64,000 bases of DNA, from positions 24,315,936 to 24,379,935 of the forward strand of contig CM034233.1 of the NCBI GenBank assembly GCA_019916065.1, read 5' to 3'. Below the pieces are notes generated by a model, which was not told the DNA's origin, did not search any database, and worked only from the letters and a program-made list of their open reading frames with translations. This DNA is from Vitellaria paradoxa (Eukaryota; Streptophyta; Magnoliopsida; Ericales; Sapotaceae). Positions 8,901 to 20,149 of the stretch are shown here, one piece after another. Within the stretch, counting starts at the first letter, position 1; each line of letters begins with the position of its first letter. Position numbers and translations under genes: made by a program.

Positions 8901-11415
8901 ATGGATACTTTGTAATTCAATAATTACCATTCATTCTCTTAATTGAATTGAAAGATATTTGACTTATAAACTATGTTACAGAGTACAGAAAATTGGAAGA
9001 ATTAAGCAATTTTATAGAGCAAACGATGTCATCTTATCCTTCATTGAGGTGAAATGTTAAATAATTTAAATATATACCAATAAATTAAAGGATTCATGAA
9101 TTTTTATCTCTGTATTATTTAATATAGTACAAGTTGACGTTGTTTCTTCTACGAAATTAATTATTACTTCTTTTTTTTTCCCCCAATTCTAGAGCTCAGT
9201 ATAAATATTCAATGATAAGGGAATTCAGAAAATAATATTTAAGTCAGATAAAATGACTGATTGGGATTATAATGCACTTCACACCAATTCCAATTCCAGA
9301 TTCATTTTCAAATCCTTAGTGATTACGAAACTATCTAAACGTGCAAAGGAGTGATCAAGATTTTCCTCTCAACATTAAATTTACCATAATCAACACCAGC
9401 AAATCATCCTAGGTAAGATTAAATATGTGAATGTCCTATTTGTAAACAGATTTTCCAAAATTTCTACTTATTACCAGGGCCAGCACAATGCCTAGACCAA
9501 TTAGCCAACCTCCTAGGCTCGTGATAAAAAAAGAAGGCCCAAATCTTTAATACATACCAACAATAAAGTTTTGCTTGATGGATAAAATAGGATAGGTCTC
9601 AAAAAAATAGAATTGTCTTATAATAACTCTATGAAGTCAAATCCCACGGTAAAATTTCCTACAATAACTTAAGTTGAATATCTCGCTAACTACCTATAGT
9701 GTCTAAGAGGCCTACTTAAGTTGGAGATTTCACAAAAGTCTCCTACACTAATTTTAATAGGCATACTTAAACTAATTATAATATCCCTTAGAGGCCAAAC
9801 TTAAGTTGGAGATCTTACAAAAGTCTCCTACAGTAATTTCAAGAGACCAACTAAACCAGATCTCAAGAGTAATTTGGACATTGACATTTTAGCTAAATTA
9901 AACCACAATAAATATTTCTTTTTGATAGACTTTTATAAGTGGAGATCTAGGCCAAAAAAAAAAATCCAACAATAAAAGTCTCCTAATTGTAAGTACCCTA
10001 ATCAAAATTTTCATTCCACCAATGAGAAATTAAAAAAAAAAAAAGTTCTCGAATATAAAAACCTGACAAGTAAGTGCGTATCTAAACATAATAGAAGAAT
10101 TCTCTTTAAAATAAAAAATTTTGTAAAAATTTTTATTTTGGTTTATGAAAAAAAATTTCTACAAGAAAAGCCTAATTATTGACCTCAGCTCATGCCCTAT
10201 TAAAATTAAGCCACCCTTCCTCTTACATTTAAGGTTCATATACTTTATGTGTAAGTCATTATGAATGTAGGCGGAACCCATGAACATCGAGACATGTTAT
10301 TCATGACCATGGTAGAGATTAATAGCCAAAAGCAAAAAAAGAAAAAAAACCAGAAAACTAGTTCAGGCAATTCCCATGTGGCGGGCACAGGCATTATAAT
10401 CTCAAATCAACTCATTAGATAGAAATCCTAAACTTACCATTTCTACAGCCATAGCAAGCGCAGGCAGTGAAAAATTGTACAACTGACAAAATAAATCTAC
10501 ACATGGTTATGTCTCCCCAAAATTAGCATCCTTGTTTCTAGATTCATGGCCTAAGCAATCATCATTCCATGATAACAAACATTTCTGTATAGAATGGAGT
10601 ATGCCCAATGACACATTTCCCCAAACAAGCAGCGTGCATATTATTATGATGAGATAACATTTCATATAGGCAGTGAAAAATACAGATTTGATCCTATTGA
10701 AATCTCTCATCTTCTATGACGATTCAACATAAGCAAGTACACTATTAAGTATTAATCACCTCAAAATAACCAAACAAGTAAAACGTACACTCCGCGTATA
10801 GAAATTCATATACAATCTGAAGCGAGAAAGAGGCATAAATGCAAAACAGCCATCAAATTACCTCCAGCAATTCCTCGCAATTTCGGGATTCGACGATAAA
10901 GGGGCATCTGCCCACCTTCGAATCCCCTCCGAACGCCTGGACCAGACCTCGATTTCTGACCCCTCATCCCAAACCCACAACTACCTCCTTGTCCTGCAGA
11001 TATACCTCTCCCCTTTCTCTTGGCCCTTTTTCTGGACCCTGGTTGTGGCCCAAGATTGGAAAGCCGAAATCGAACATTAGAAATGGCAGCAGGAGCAGAT
11101 GGTGATGGCGAAGCTCGGCCGAGCACAACCAGTGGTCGAATAGCCACATTGCCCTTGATGTGAACTCTGAGAGATGGGAAGGGACATGGTTTCGCCTTGA
11201 GATTTCTCAAATTCCCCTGTTGAACAAAAACAGCAGTGATATTGGTAATTTTATTAATTTATAATCATACACCTGTGCATATTATTACATCGTATGAATT
11301 GGGTAATGAGACAGAGAGAGAGAGAGAGAACCTTGAATGGAGAAGATAGGTGATGAAAGACGAGAGCTGTAGTCCTGGTTGGGGTGGTCGATGGGAGGGA
11401 AAGAAGAGAAGCCAT
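2763..11415 (-). CDS. RPL15: Plastid 50S ribosomal protein L15, nuclear gene (3' end outside window)
   Basis: Component of the large subunit of the plastid ribosome (bacterial uL15 family), made in the cytosol and imported. Visible exons on the minus strand are 11415-11332, 11216-10862 and 2914-2763. They join in frame (phases 0, then 1) into 197 residues. Residues 1 to about 75 look like a Ser/Thr/Pro/Arg-rich transit peptide. The L15 core follows: the basic [12 protein letters not shown] stretch, [33 protein letters not shown], then [17 protein letters not shown] and [14 protein letters not shown]. All splice sites are GT-AG. Arabidopsis RPL15 is about 277 residues, so roughly 80 C-terminal residues are missing. 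I searched bases 1-2762 for them without success, so the last exon should lie left of the window. Intron 2 is about 7.9 kb and full of mobile elements, yet the flanking splice sites and reading frame look intact. Confidence 0.93.
3268..3487. repeat. Tandem duplication, about 110-bp unit, two copies
   Basis: Copy 1 starts at 3268 and copy 2 at 3378. Both run from AAATGGGCC through CAACATNACAATTCTAATCC to AGGTAAGGGCA, with a handful of substitutions and a diverged end. Confidence 0.85.
3622..3674. repeat. (CT)n and poly(T) low-complexity tract
   Basis: CT dinucleotides at 3622-3646 followed by T-runs. They give rise to spurious open frames on both strands. Confidence 0.8.
3793..4438. other. 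Intron sequence, no recognised content
   Basis: An 83-codon open frame at 3793-4044 has no known motif and no sign of being spliced to anything. The rest is AT-rich. Confidence 0.4.
4439..5420 (-). mobile_element. 5'-truncated L1 LINE (zinc-binding RT C-terminus and 3' UTR)
   Basis: On the minus strand, broken frames keep LDFWNDLWI, then [10 protein letters not shown], then ELWSL with FGMHWVFP. These are the successive blocks of the reverse-transcriptase zinc-binding domain (zf-RVT) of plant L1 elements. About 450 bases of 3' UTR follow, ending in CTTATTTATCAATAAAAAAAAA-type sequence at 4440, a polyadenylated LINE tail. Several frameshifts and stops show it is dead. It lies in the same direction as RPL15, so its polyadenylation signal could in principle compete. 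Confidence 0.85.
5421..6045. other. AT-rich intron sequence
   Basis: No coding pattern. A poly(A) run lies at 5984-6004. Confidence 0.5.
6050..6236. mobile_element. Palindromic MITE
   Basis: Two arms of about 65 bases are near-perfect reverse complements: GGTGCTTTTTGCACTT with GATGTGCTTAAATC on the left, and GATTTAAGCACATC with AAGTGCAAAAAGCACTTC on the right, around an AT-rich loop. The RNA or single strand would fold into a long hairpin. Confidence 0.8.
6237..6914. other. Intron sequence with a hAT-like terminus at about 6746
   Basis: AGGGGTGAGCAAAACCGAA at 6746 followed by AACC/GGTT-type sequence resembles the end of common non-autonomous hAT elements. A possible partner end with similar GGTTTT/AACTGAA sequence lies at about 8245-8345, so the LINE tail and TRIM between them may be later insertions. 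Confidence 0.35.
6915..7425 (+). mobile_element. RTE-type LINE 3' end
   Basis: A 94-codon frame reads [20 protein letters not shown], then [14 protein letters not shown], then [11 protein letters not shown], the C-terminus of plant RTE-clade reverse transcriptases. After a stop and frameshift it continues [11 protein letters not shown] and IHIADPT. The sequence ends in the TTGG-repeat tail GACTTGGTTTGGTTTGG, as RTE elements end in short repeats rather than poly(A). It is antisense to RPL15. Confidence 0.88.
7768..8084 (-). mobile_element. TRIM (miniature LTR retrotransposon)
   Basis: Two direct repeats of about 105 bases, 7975-8084 (5' LTR) and 7768-7870 (3' LTR) on the minus strand, start TGTTGG and end in TTAACA. 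They enclose only 104 bases. Just after the 5' LTR, CGTATCAAAGTTAGG is a degraded primer-binding site for initiator tRNA-Met (consensus TGGTATCAGAGC). Flanks ATAAC and ATAAT are a 5-bp target duplication with one mismatch. No coding capacity, as usual for TRIMs. Confidence 0.75.
8440..8945 (+). pseudogene. rbcL: Plastid rbcL C-terminal fragment inserted in nuclear intron (NUPT)
   Basis: Matches the last third of the Rubisco large-subunit gene, from the DHIHAGTV block to the natural TAA (8913-8915) and a little of the plastid 3' flank. Recognisable blocks are [46 protein letters not shown] and MDTL. In-frame stops at 8584 (Gln to TAA), 8661 (Glu to TAG) and 8871 (Trp to TGA), plus a one-base deletion in the glycine run near 8627, make it non-functional. 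It cannot be plastid DNA itself, as it sits in a nuclear intron. An origin via mitochondrial DNA is also possible. Confidence 0.93.
8946..10840. other. RPL15 intron 2, remainder; degenerate internal repeats
   Basis: Between about 9640 and 9850 the motif ACTTAAGTTGGAGAT followed by ACAAAAGTCTCCTACA occurs twice nearly intact (about 9717 and 9799) and once degraded. Nothing else is recognised, and the short open frames here are AT-rich noise. Confidence 0.5.
10862..11216 (-). CDS. RPL15: RPL15 exon 2 (L15 N-terminal core)
   Basis: 355 bases, 118 codons plus one base. The acceptor is CAACAG|GGG and the donor is GGAG|GTAATT. It encodes the end of the transit peptide and the conserved glycine- and arginine-rich L15 core up to the glycine pair split by intron 2. 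Confidence 0.94.
11332..11415 (-). CDS. RPL15: RPL15 exon 1 (transit peptide)
   Basis: Twenty-eight codons starting [16 protein letters not shown] and ending SSPFK. It is rich in Ser, Thr and Pro with no acidic residues, as expected of a plastid transit peptide. The ATG lies in context ACCATGG. The donor is AAG|GTTCTC at 11332/11331, followed by a CT-repeat intron of only 115 bp. Confidence 0.9.
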
Positions 11416-11421
11416 GGTTAA

Positions 11422-11454
11422 TCAACCACTCTGTCCACCCAAAAGTTCTCTCAT
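11422..11454 (-). promoter_or_regulatory. Possible 10-codon upstream ORF in RPL15 leader
   Basis: An ATG at 11454-11452 opens a 10-codon frame ending in TGA at 11424-11422, six bases before the RPL15 ATG. It matters only if transcription starts upstream of it, which the sequence does not prove. Confidence 0.3.
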
Positions 11455-11540
11455 GGATAGGGATAGGCTTTCCTGTGAGTGGATAGGGAGTGAAGCTGGG
11501 GAGTGGGGATCGGTTAACGATGTTACATGCTGGCCACAAG

Positions 11541-11548
11541 TTTATATA
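11541..11548 (-). promoter_or_regulatory. Candidate TATA box for RPL15
   Basis: TATATAAA on the minus strand about 126 bases upstream of the RPL15 start codon. This is a plausible spacing for a leader of roughly 90-100 bases. It is part of a (TA)n run at 11543-11560, so chance is possible. Confidence 0.35.
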
Positions 11549-11560
11549 TATATATATATA

Positions 11561-14250
11561 CACATTAGTGATTAAATTTGTCCGACATACGAATTTGATA
11601 TATTATATATATATTTTAATTTTTATTAAACTTCATATTAACAATCATTTAAGAAAAATAAATTTTATTAAATTATATTAAAAATAATTAAGCTGTTAAA
11701 TAAATATTTAATTTATTAACAAATTACATGTTTTATTAATTTACTTTTATTAATTAAAATATCATATGATAAATAAATTACTGTTATCACTTAATTATAT
11801 TTGTGAATAACTTGAAACATTATATTAGATTAGATATGTAAAATAATAAAATTAAAAATTTAATTTATTACATGATTTTTTATTTTACTTTTTATTACCA
11901 AAATTTATTAATTTAAGTTTTATTCGATCTCAATTATCAAATTAGAGAGAGATAAAATAATAATAATATTTAAATTCAGCTATAATTCTAAATTTATATT
12001 ATAAAATAATTTAATTATTATTAAAATAAAAAAAATATAAAGATTGTAAATTTATTTATAATTCTAAAAGTGTATGCTATCAAATAATAATTTATTTTTT
12101 ATTTTATTTGATAAAATTATGTTTATATTTTGACAAACATTATGATAAATTATAATTAGAAGGAATGATAAATCAGATTAAAAATTTATAATAAATTTAA
12201 ATAGATTTGGATTAAAAATATATATATATTTAATATTATAAAATTATGAATATAAATTTATATTTTTAAATTTATAAAATTATACTTAATGAAATATATT
12301 TTAAAATAATGTATTATAGCTATCTAAAACCTACATGTAAATTTTAAAATAAATTCATAAAATTATTTTAGTGAAATTATATTTTTAATAAGAACATAAA
12401 ATTATCATTTAGTATTAATAATTCAAAAATTAACATAATAATTAATATAGATAATGAAAGGGATAGGAATAAAAAATTTAAATAAATAAAAATTTCAAAT
12501 TACGTAAAATACACTATGCTTTAGTTAAATATAGTTAGATTAATTATAGTAATTAGTTAAATAGAATTTTATTAAATAATTATAAATTAGGATAGAATTT
12601 AAATAGAGTTTAAATATTTAATACACAAAAAATTAAAAATTTTAAGGACAATGAAAAATTTAATAAAATCTAAAAAGTTATATTAAAAATTACAATAAAT
12701 AAAAATAAAATAAATTTTAAAAATTATATTTTATATATTGAATGAACAAATTCACAAATAAGTCAAATAAGAGACTTTCTTTACAATATGACACATAAAA
12801 AATTAAAATTTTAATAATATTAAAAAATATACATTTAATTAACAATTGTATTAAAAAAAGAATAAAATCTAAAAAATTAGATATTGTATATTTGAATGGA
12901 TGGATTAAAAAATAAACCAAAAATATATAAACCAAAAAATTAGAATAAAGGAATATCATCTAATAAAATAAATATAGTAATAAATTTAAGAAAAACATTA
13001 AATAAATTGAAAAATAACTATAAGAAGAAGTATCTACTAAAATTTCATACACAAAAAGTTTAAATTTTAACAATGATAAGAAATATAATAAAATCTAAAT
13101 AATTATATCAACAATCACATTAAAAATACAATAAAAATTAAAAAAATATACCTTATATTTTTGAATGAACAAATTGAAAAATATAATAAAGAGTAAGCTT
13201 TTCCTATAATACACAAAAAATAAATAAATTTTTATTAATAATGAAAAATATTAATAAAATTTTTTAAAAATTAAAGTTAACAATCATACTAAAAAATAGA
13301 CTAAAACTTAAAAAACTCAAACTTTTTATATTTTAACAATCACATTAAAAAATGGAATAAAATAAAATAAAAAAACTAAGCCTTATATATTTTAATGAAC
13401 CAATGAGCAAATAAGTCAAAAAATAAATATATAAACAAAAAAAATAAATAAATACATAAATAAAAAAATAATTTCAATATAAAAGAATATTATCTAATAA
13501 AAATAAATATAGCAAACTCATCCTCATTCTTAATAACCTTAAAGAAAGTAACAAATAATCACCCCTAACCATGTTAAACCATCAAGATAAAATTTTAACA
13601 AATTTTTCAAGATAAAATTTTAACAAATTTTTCTAAGTATAAATGTTATTTTATTCTTTTTTTTTTTACTAGTTATATGCATTAAAATTTCATGTAAATT
13701 CATATTTTATTTCAAATATGAATATGTTACCTAGTGCAATAATATCAACATTCGAATTTGAATAAATTTGTGAATAAATGGTAATTACGTACAATACGAA
13801 TTTTTTTTTAGATTATATAATTATAATTTAAAATTATTATAATTATAAATTGATGCTAATAAATTAAAATTTTTATTTAACAGGCTAATTATTTTTTTAC
13901 ATTATTTTGTTTAATAATAATATCTTTTATTAAAGTTTAATAATAATATCTTTTATTAAAACATTCATTTAAGAGGGTAAATTTTTTTGCATTATTTTGT
14001 TAATAACAATAATAATATTTTATTATTTTTAAATAATAATTTATTAAAATATAAAAAATAAGAATATGTTTTAAATAAAAATAAAAATAAAAATAAAAAA
14101 TAAGAAGTTATATGATAAATAAAAGTGTAAATTAAATAAAAATATTAAGTGATATCCATGACTATTTTAGTTTGAGTAAAATTAAAAATTGTGAATAAGT
14201 AGTAACTGTGTAAAATATTAATTTCTTTGTAAGATAATTAATATAACTAT
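11561..14250. other. Extremely AT-rich intergenic block
   Basis: Almost no G or C for 2.7 kb upstream of RPL15. No coding pattern. It contains the degenerate tandem repeat listed separately. Such blocks can act as matrix-attachment regions, but that is inference. Confidence 0.6.
12600..13500. repeat. Degenerate AT-rich tandem repeat, unit roughly 150-250 bp
   Basis: The same series of blocks recurs about four times: ACACAAAAAAT, then AATTTTAACAATGAT, AATAAAATCTAAA, ATCACATTAAAAAT, and TATATTTTGAATGAACAAAT with AATAAGTCAAA. Copies start near 12625, 12790, 13050 and 13205, with a partial fifth near 13320. Spacing varies, so it is old. Confidence 0.55.
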
Positions 14251-14577
14251 AATTATATGTCACGTGTCACAATCGTACACATGTTATAACCTTAGCACAA
14301 GTTGGGCCTTATGTCGTGCAAAATAATTATACTTAGATGTCACGTATTACAAAAATAGTACAAGTTGTGTCTTATGTAATGCAGTGGCACTGCTAGATTT
14401 TTCTTTATATATATATATATATATATAGTATGATATATATCTTTTTTCCCTTTCAGTTTGAATGTGTTTTTAACTGATGGCAAAGTTTGGAAAGAAAAAA
14501 TTTTTTTTAGTTGGCTATTAACTAATTACGAAAAAATTAACTTTTTTTTGTGTTTGAAAAAGAAAATAGTAGTTTTT
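14251..14577. other. Intergenic, short degenerate duplication and (TA)n
   Basis: TCACGTGTCACA...GCACAAGTTGGGCCTTATG at 14260-14316 recurs in shorter form at 14339-14382. A (TA)n run is at 14407-14428. Confidence 0.4.
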
Positions 14578-14963
14578 TACCCGTTTGACAACGCTGTCGT
14601 TTTTTTGTTATTGTTTTCTGTTTGCCATTTATTTTTTCTAAAATAAAAACTGAAACTATATTTGGAAATGCAAGTTTATTTATAATTATTAAATTTTTAT
14701 TTTAGAAAATATTTAATTTTATTAGTTTTGAATAAAATAATTTATTTTTATGTAATATAATAAATATAAACAAAGTTTTAAAATTGAAAAAATATTGGCA
14801 ACAGAAAAGAAAACTAAAGTGAAAACACATTTTTTCTGTTTATGTTTTCATTTTTTTTGGAAACAAAAAAAACGTAAACAAGTTTATCAAACATGTTTCT
14901 GTTGCGAGTTTACAAAATTTTGAAAACATAAACAGAAAATAGAAACGTTACCAAATGGGGCCT
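14578..14963. mobile_element. hAT-like MITE
   Basis: Left end ACCCGTTTGACAACG and the reverse complement of the right end, GGCCCCATTTGGTAACG, are imperfect terminal inverted repeats, followed inside by TTTTCTGTTT-type sequence on both arms. It shares end type with the elements at 17609 and ending near 25354. Confidence 0.55.
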
Positions 14964-17608
14964 TAATAGTTAACTTTTGAACTTTTTATTTTCAATATTT
15001 AAAAGAAATTTAAAATGTAATAGGTTAAATTTAGTCATTTAAAAAAAAAAAGTTAGAAAGTTAATAAATGGTAACTGAGTTACAATTTTTCCCAAACACA
15101 GCTCCCAACACCAATCAACTCAAATATTTTTTTTTTTGTAATAACCTTGTTCAAATGATAAAAAATATTTTTGAGTTATTGGATAATATACTAATTACAT
15201 TGAATACTAAAATATTTAAAAATAAAATTTATTAATATAAATTAAAATACTATAATAAAAGTGCAATTATCAATATAATTTTAAAATATTTTTACATGAA
15301 TATTTTAAAATATTTAAAAATAAAATTTATCAATATAATTTAAAATATTATACTAAAAATTCAATTATTGGAAAAATCAAATTATCTAGCTGTATCTCAT
15401 TGAACCCACGTAGAGAAATATTTTCTATTATAAAAAATATATTATTAATAAATTACTTCTCTAAATTTTTTAATAATTGTTACTTGAATTATTAAAAAAT
15501 ATTTGGATAATTAATATAAAAATAATTATTATAAGAAATAATTGTTAGCTTACATGAATGCTTAAATTAATACCTAAATTAAAAAAAAATTATGTAGATT
15601 ATTTTCTTATGATAAAAATAAATTATTTTAATATTAATTGAACTGAATTTTTATTTAAAAAGTAGACAGTTGTAAGTTGAATTATAGAAGAATGAGAGTT
15701 TTGTAAATTTTTTAGGGCTGTTTGTAATTTTATTTATGCGTAACAGTAATATTCATTTGGAAAAAAAAAATGTAAGAAGAAAAAATTAATTACTGATCAA
15801 ACAATCACATTTTTTTTTTTTAATCATTGAAAACGAGAAGGAGAATGAGCTAGTTAGGGGTGAGTCGGCTCGGGTAAGGGTGACCCAAACCTAAACTCGA
15901 GGTATAGGGGTAAGGTGGAATAATCGATAATGTATAGAAGTTGGGCCAGGTTAAAATCGAGTTAGATCAGGCGATTCTAGTAATGTGTCTCCACAACATT
16001 TGCTTTACTGAAAGAAATAAAGAAACATAAGCAGAAAATGCAAAACCAGTGCCATACATCAATATATCATGCAAGGGATGGGTGTCTTGGTGGAAAATCA
16101 AAAGATTAATAGGAATAAACTGTAGCTCTTCAAGTGTCTACAGTGTTAATCTAATATTAGAAACTAGTAGGCTTCTATTTCTATGAAAGTACACTAGCCT
16201 CCATACTGAACTTCTGTCCCAAAGAAAAATGACAAAGCAAATTAATTAGTTCTGCTTCCCTCATGATCCACTGATCATTTCACTGCTTTCATTAATTTTT
16301 TTTTGGTCCCTAACAATAAGACATGTGACAAACAGGAAGTTGGTTAAATTAGTCTATGAGAAAAAAATATATATATATATATATATATAGCCTTTAGAAA
16401 GTCAATATATAGCCGCAAAGCAGCAAGTGAAGAACTGTGCGAAACAAATCATTTGTACAGTGATGCATCCACGCATGCAGTAGACGGAGCAACTTGAGAA
16501 GATAACTAGAATTAGCAATAGTGATCTCCTTCCAGAGAGTAGAATTGTGTGAATTGATTTTAATTAGTAATTCAATAAAATAAACGAACACAAAAAATGA
16601 AAAAAAAAAAATAAATTCCTTATACGATTCATAATTTCACCAAATTTTATTGATGGCTCATTTAGGATTTTATCATTTTTTAAGAAACTAATTTTTCTTA
16701 AAATTACTTTGTAAAGTCTATAATTTTTCGTGTTCATTATATATATTTTTTCACTTTTTCTTTTAGGTACGGCCTATAAATGGTCCTGTATTGGTTTTGG
16801 ACGCAGAACTTAGTTTTGACTAACAACAATACAAAGAAATATTCTCTAGTTTTATTCCCATTTCTTTAAGCATTTCGTTCCAAATCCAGCAAGTTGGTAT
16901 ATGTTAATGATCGATCAAGTGTTCTCTTAGTTATGCTAAAGATTAAATCTACTGCTGATAAATATATATCTATCCTAATATGATAAGAAAACTTTTATGC
17001 TCCATTGACATACACTGGTTTATTAATTTTCAAATGAATAGATTTGAAATTAAAGTTTAACAAAATCAAGGAAGATGACTACTACATGTAAGAACTCTTT
17101 ATCATTTTGAAGAAAAACAAAGAGAAAAAAAGATTACTATAGTAAATTAAAAATTATTTTATTTTAATTATTTTTGTGCACCTTAAACTATAAATACTAA
17201 GGATTTCAAATGATTACATTTCAATTATTTCTTCAAATTCACACAAATCTATATATCATTTTACATCATATTTGTCCTATTTCATATAAAGTTTCAAATC
17301 CATTCATCAAAAATCAATAATATAAACACAAGTTAGGTGAATCTTATTCATTAATAAAACTTAATTAGTGATTTTTTCCGTCTTCCATACCTCTCAGGTA
17401 CCCCCACCAATACCAAAAGTTTGTAAAATATACCCTCAAATCACTCGCTTAATTAAGTAATTTCATATTTAAAAACTTTATAACCCTTAAATTCTTTTTT
17501 AATTTTACGCCTTTTAGCTATTTTATTAGGAAAAAAATCGTTAGAATTGTTATTACTTCTAGTATTTATATAGTGAAATAAATAATACCTCTAAGGTTGG
17601 GGTATTTT
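14964..17608. other. AT-rich intergenic sequence, no gene
   Basis: Includes a hAT-like terminus AGGGGTGAGTCGGCTCGGGT at 15855 and a (TA)n run at 16369-16389. Open frames here are short and AT-driven. Confidence 0.5.
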
Positions 17609-18830
17609 AGGACCCGTTTGGTAAAAGTGTCAGTTTTTAATTTTTGTATTCAATTTTTATGACAAGTTTTCAGTTTTTATATTCAGTTTTTTATTTTTAT
17701 TCTTATTTTCATAAAAGAAAAAGAAAACAAAAAAACTTAAAAGTGCATTTCTAATAATAGTTGTTAGTTGATAGTTAATTAGTTAATTAACTAAAGTCAT
17801 TAAAATTAATTATTTGTTAAAAATAACTTAATATAATAAAAAAAATAAAATATATTTAACATAATTTATTATATTATTTTTTAAAAATGTTTTAATAAAA
17901 TATATTTTATGTTAATTAAATTAACTTAAGCTAATTTAGTTAATTAATTAATTAATTAATTTTTTTATTAACAATAATTTAATTCAATAAAAACAAAATA
18001 CATTAAATATAATTATGTTATTTATTAAAAATAAGAAAATAAAAATATTTTTCAATTAATTTAATTAATTAAATTTAATTATACTTAATTTATTTTAGTT
18101 AATTATTAATTAGTCATTAAATTATATTTTAATATAATATAATTTATTAATTTATTTGTTAATTAAATATATTTAATTTATAATTTCATATATTAAATTA
18201 ATTATTGATAAAATTAATTATTCATTAAATTATATTTAATATACTAATTTAATATATAAATTCAATAAAAATAAACTATATTTAATATAATTTAATTATA
18301 TTGACTGTTAAAAATAATTTAATAAAATATATTTAATTAATTTAATTTTATTATAATTAATTTAATTTGGTTAATTATTAATTAAATTGTATTTAATATA
18401 TTAAATTGATTATTGATAAAATTAATTATTAACTACATTATATTTAATATATTTTTATTATATTTAATATATAATTTAATATATTAATGTAATATATATG
18501 AAATAATATATATATTTATATTGGCGATAGTCAGAGATAGGTAGAGAGGCGATGGTTGTTGGCGGTGATCGGAGGTGGGTGGGGGTAGTTGTGGCGGTAG
18601 TCAACGATAACTGAATGTGAGTGATGATTATGACTGGTAGTGATTATAGAAGAAAATGAAATCTAAAAATAAAAACTTGAGAAAACATATTTTTTATGTT
18701 TTCATAATTTTGAAAACAGAATATTAAAAACAAATTTGTCAAATGGATTTTCATGTTCAGTTTTCAAGAAAATAAAAATAAAAATAAAAAATAAAAAATA
18801 AAAAATAAAATGGTTGCTAAACGAGCCTTG
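17609..18830. mobile_element. TIR element with TAATTA-rich core
   Basis: Starts AGGACCCGTTTGGTAAAA and ends in TGGTTGCTAAACGAGCCTT, an imperfect inverted pair. The core (17750-18500) is almost only TTAATTAA-type sequence with a short GC-richer, GGTGG-rich island at 18523-18620. There is no coding potential. Confidence 0.5.
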
Positions 18831-19084
18831 CTTCATTGTTCTAACAAACGTTTTTTTGGTAATTCGGAACCCTCGTTAATTTATTGTAACTTTCAACGAA
18901 TCACGTAACCAATAAATAAAGTGGAGAGATGTATACTGCCATTCATGCATGCCTTGCTTGAGTTAGAAATCTAACTCGTGTGATTTTTATGAAAAATATG
19001 CCCATGAGTTATTTGAACGAATCTCAAGCTAATGTTCTTAAAAACAAGAATGGTATCCAGCAACAACTTTCATAATTAGATTAT

Positions 19085-19505
19085 GGGCCTTTTTGGTGGT
19101 ATCGAAAGCCACCAAAAATTACATACGTTAACTAATTTTTATATTTTTCTCCAATAAAATTTTTTTACATATTATTTTTATATCATATCTTTATATTTTT
19201 ATTGTACTTCTTGTCTCATTTTTACCAACCAAACATACCCTATAATTATATATATATATATATATATAGTGATGGAAACAATTCCGTGATGCATGGTAAG
19301 CCCAGGGACAGGGGGAAATGTGGGACCCAACAGGCCATAAGTTATAAATTTTGTTTGGCATTACTAAAAATTATTAAAATTCACTAATTTTAATTATTTT
19401 TTATATTTTTCTCTAATCAAAAATTTTTACATTTCACTTTTATGTAGTATCTTTTTACATTTACTGTATTTTTGTCATTTTTTTTTTTCAATCAAACACT
19501 CCCTG
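19085..19505. mobile_element. Two adjacent related small TIR elements
   Basis: 19085-19240 and 19345-19505 share the series ACTAATTTT, TATTTTTCTC, TTTTTACAT, ACTTTTAT, TATCTTT and TGTATTTTTGTC, and both end in AACCAAACAT/ATCAAACACTCCCT-like sequence. They look like neighbouring insertions of one MITE family. Confidence 0.45.
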
Positions 19506-20148
19506 CAATCTCTAGCATTCCCTTTCTCAACATAATAATTACGATCATGAAACCAGTACTCTGTGTGTAAGGCTAGTTTGTCTTGATTGACATCCAGGTA
19601 TAAATTAATGTCATATTGCACAGCTGATCTGATCAGGATCTGCATTATTGCTATACTTCACAAAGGACATTGGCATTTGATTCTCATCTAGCTTACACTA
19701 TATACTTGTACATATTGAATAGGCACCCTCTCATTTTAACCTTGGAGATCATACTACCAGTGCTTATTGGAAGAATTATACACACCCTTCATTTTCTCAT
19801 TGGAGATGAGACTACTGAAGTGTTCTTGAAAAAAAGTATTCCATGTTACTATATATCAATGGAAAATGGTTTATATTGTGAGTGGAATCAATATATATAT
19901 ATATATAAAATAATGTAATATTTAGTTAAATATTAAATTTATGAAGAGTTTCACAACCTGTGAATGTCATTTTTAGACTAATTTAGACAATATATCTAAT
20001 CCCTTTGGTAATATATATATATATATATTTCTTTTTTCTAAGGCAATGTCCCTCTCATTCCACTGCTCCCAACTTAACCAGATGGGCTACCCCTCCCCCA
20101 CCCTCCTTTTAAAAGTCACGAGACCCACTGTCCCAGCTTGTTCTTTCA

Positions 20149-20149
<1 letters not shown>
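19506..20149. promoter_or_regulatory. JAG upstream region
   Basis: Lower-repeat sequence preceding the GA tract, with (TA)n runs at 19891-19907 and 20010-20028. The GC content rises from 20046, consistent with a promoter or leader. No specific factor site can be claimed. Confidence 0.35.

Larger units (their letters stand above)
2915..10861 (-). other. RPL15: RPL15 intron 2 (about 7.9 kb)
   Basis: Bounded by donor GTAATT (10861) and acceptor TTACAAG (2915). It contains at least five insertions listed separately: L1, palindromic MITE, RTE LINE, TRIM and plastid rbcL. The stretch between about 9.0 and 10.8 kb holds only AT-rich sequence and short degenerate internal repeats. Confidence 0.9.

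Noticed and set aside
8440..8915. Functional rbcL gene or plastid contig
   Set aside because: Three in-frame stops, a frameshift and nuclear-type flanks with LINE and TRIM remnants.
11285..11563. 92-codon minus-strand frame as the real RPL15 start
   Set aside because: It reads through intron 1 and out of a (TA)n run. The L15 frame begins at 11415 and needs the 11332/11216 junction.
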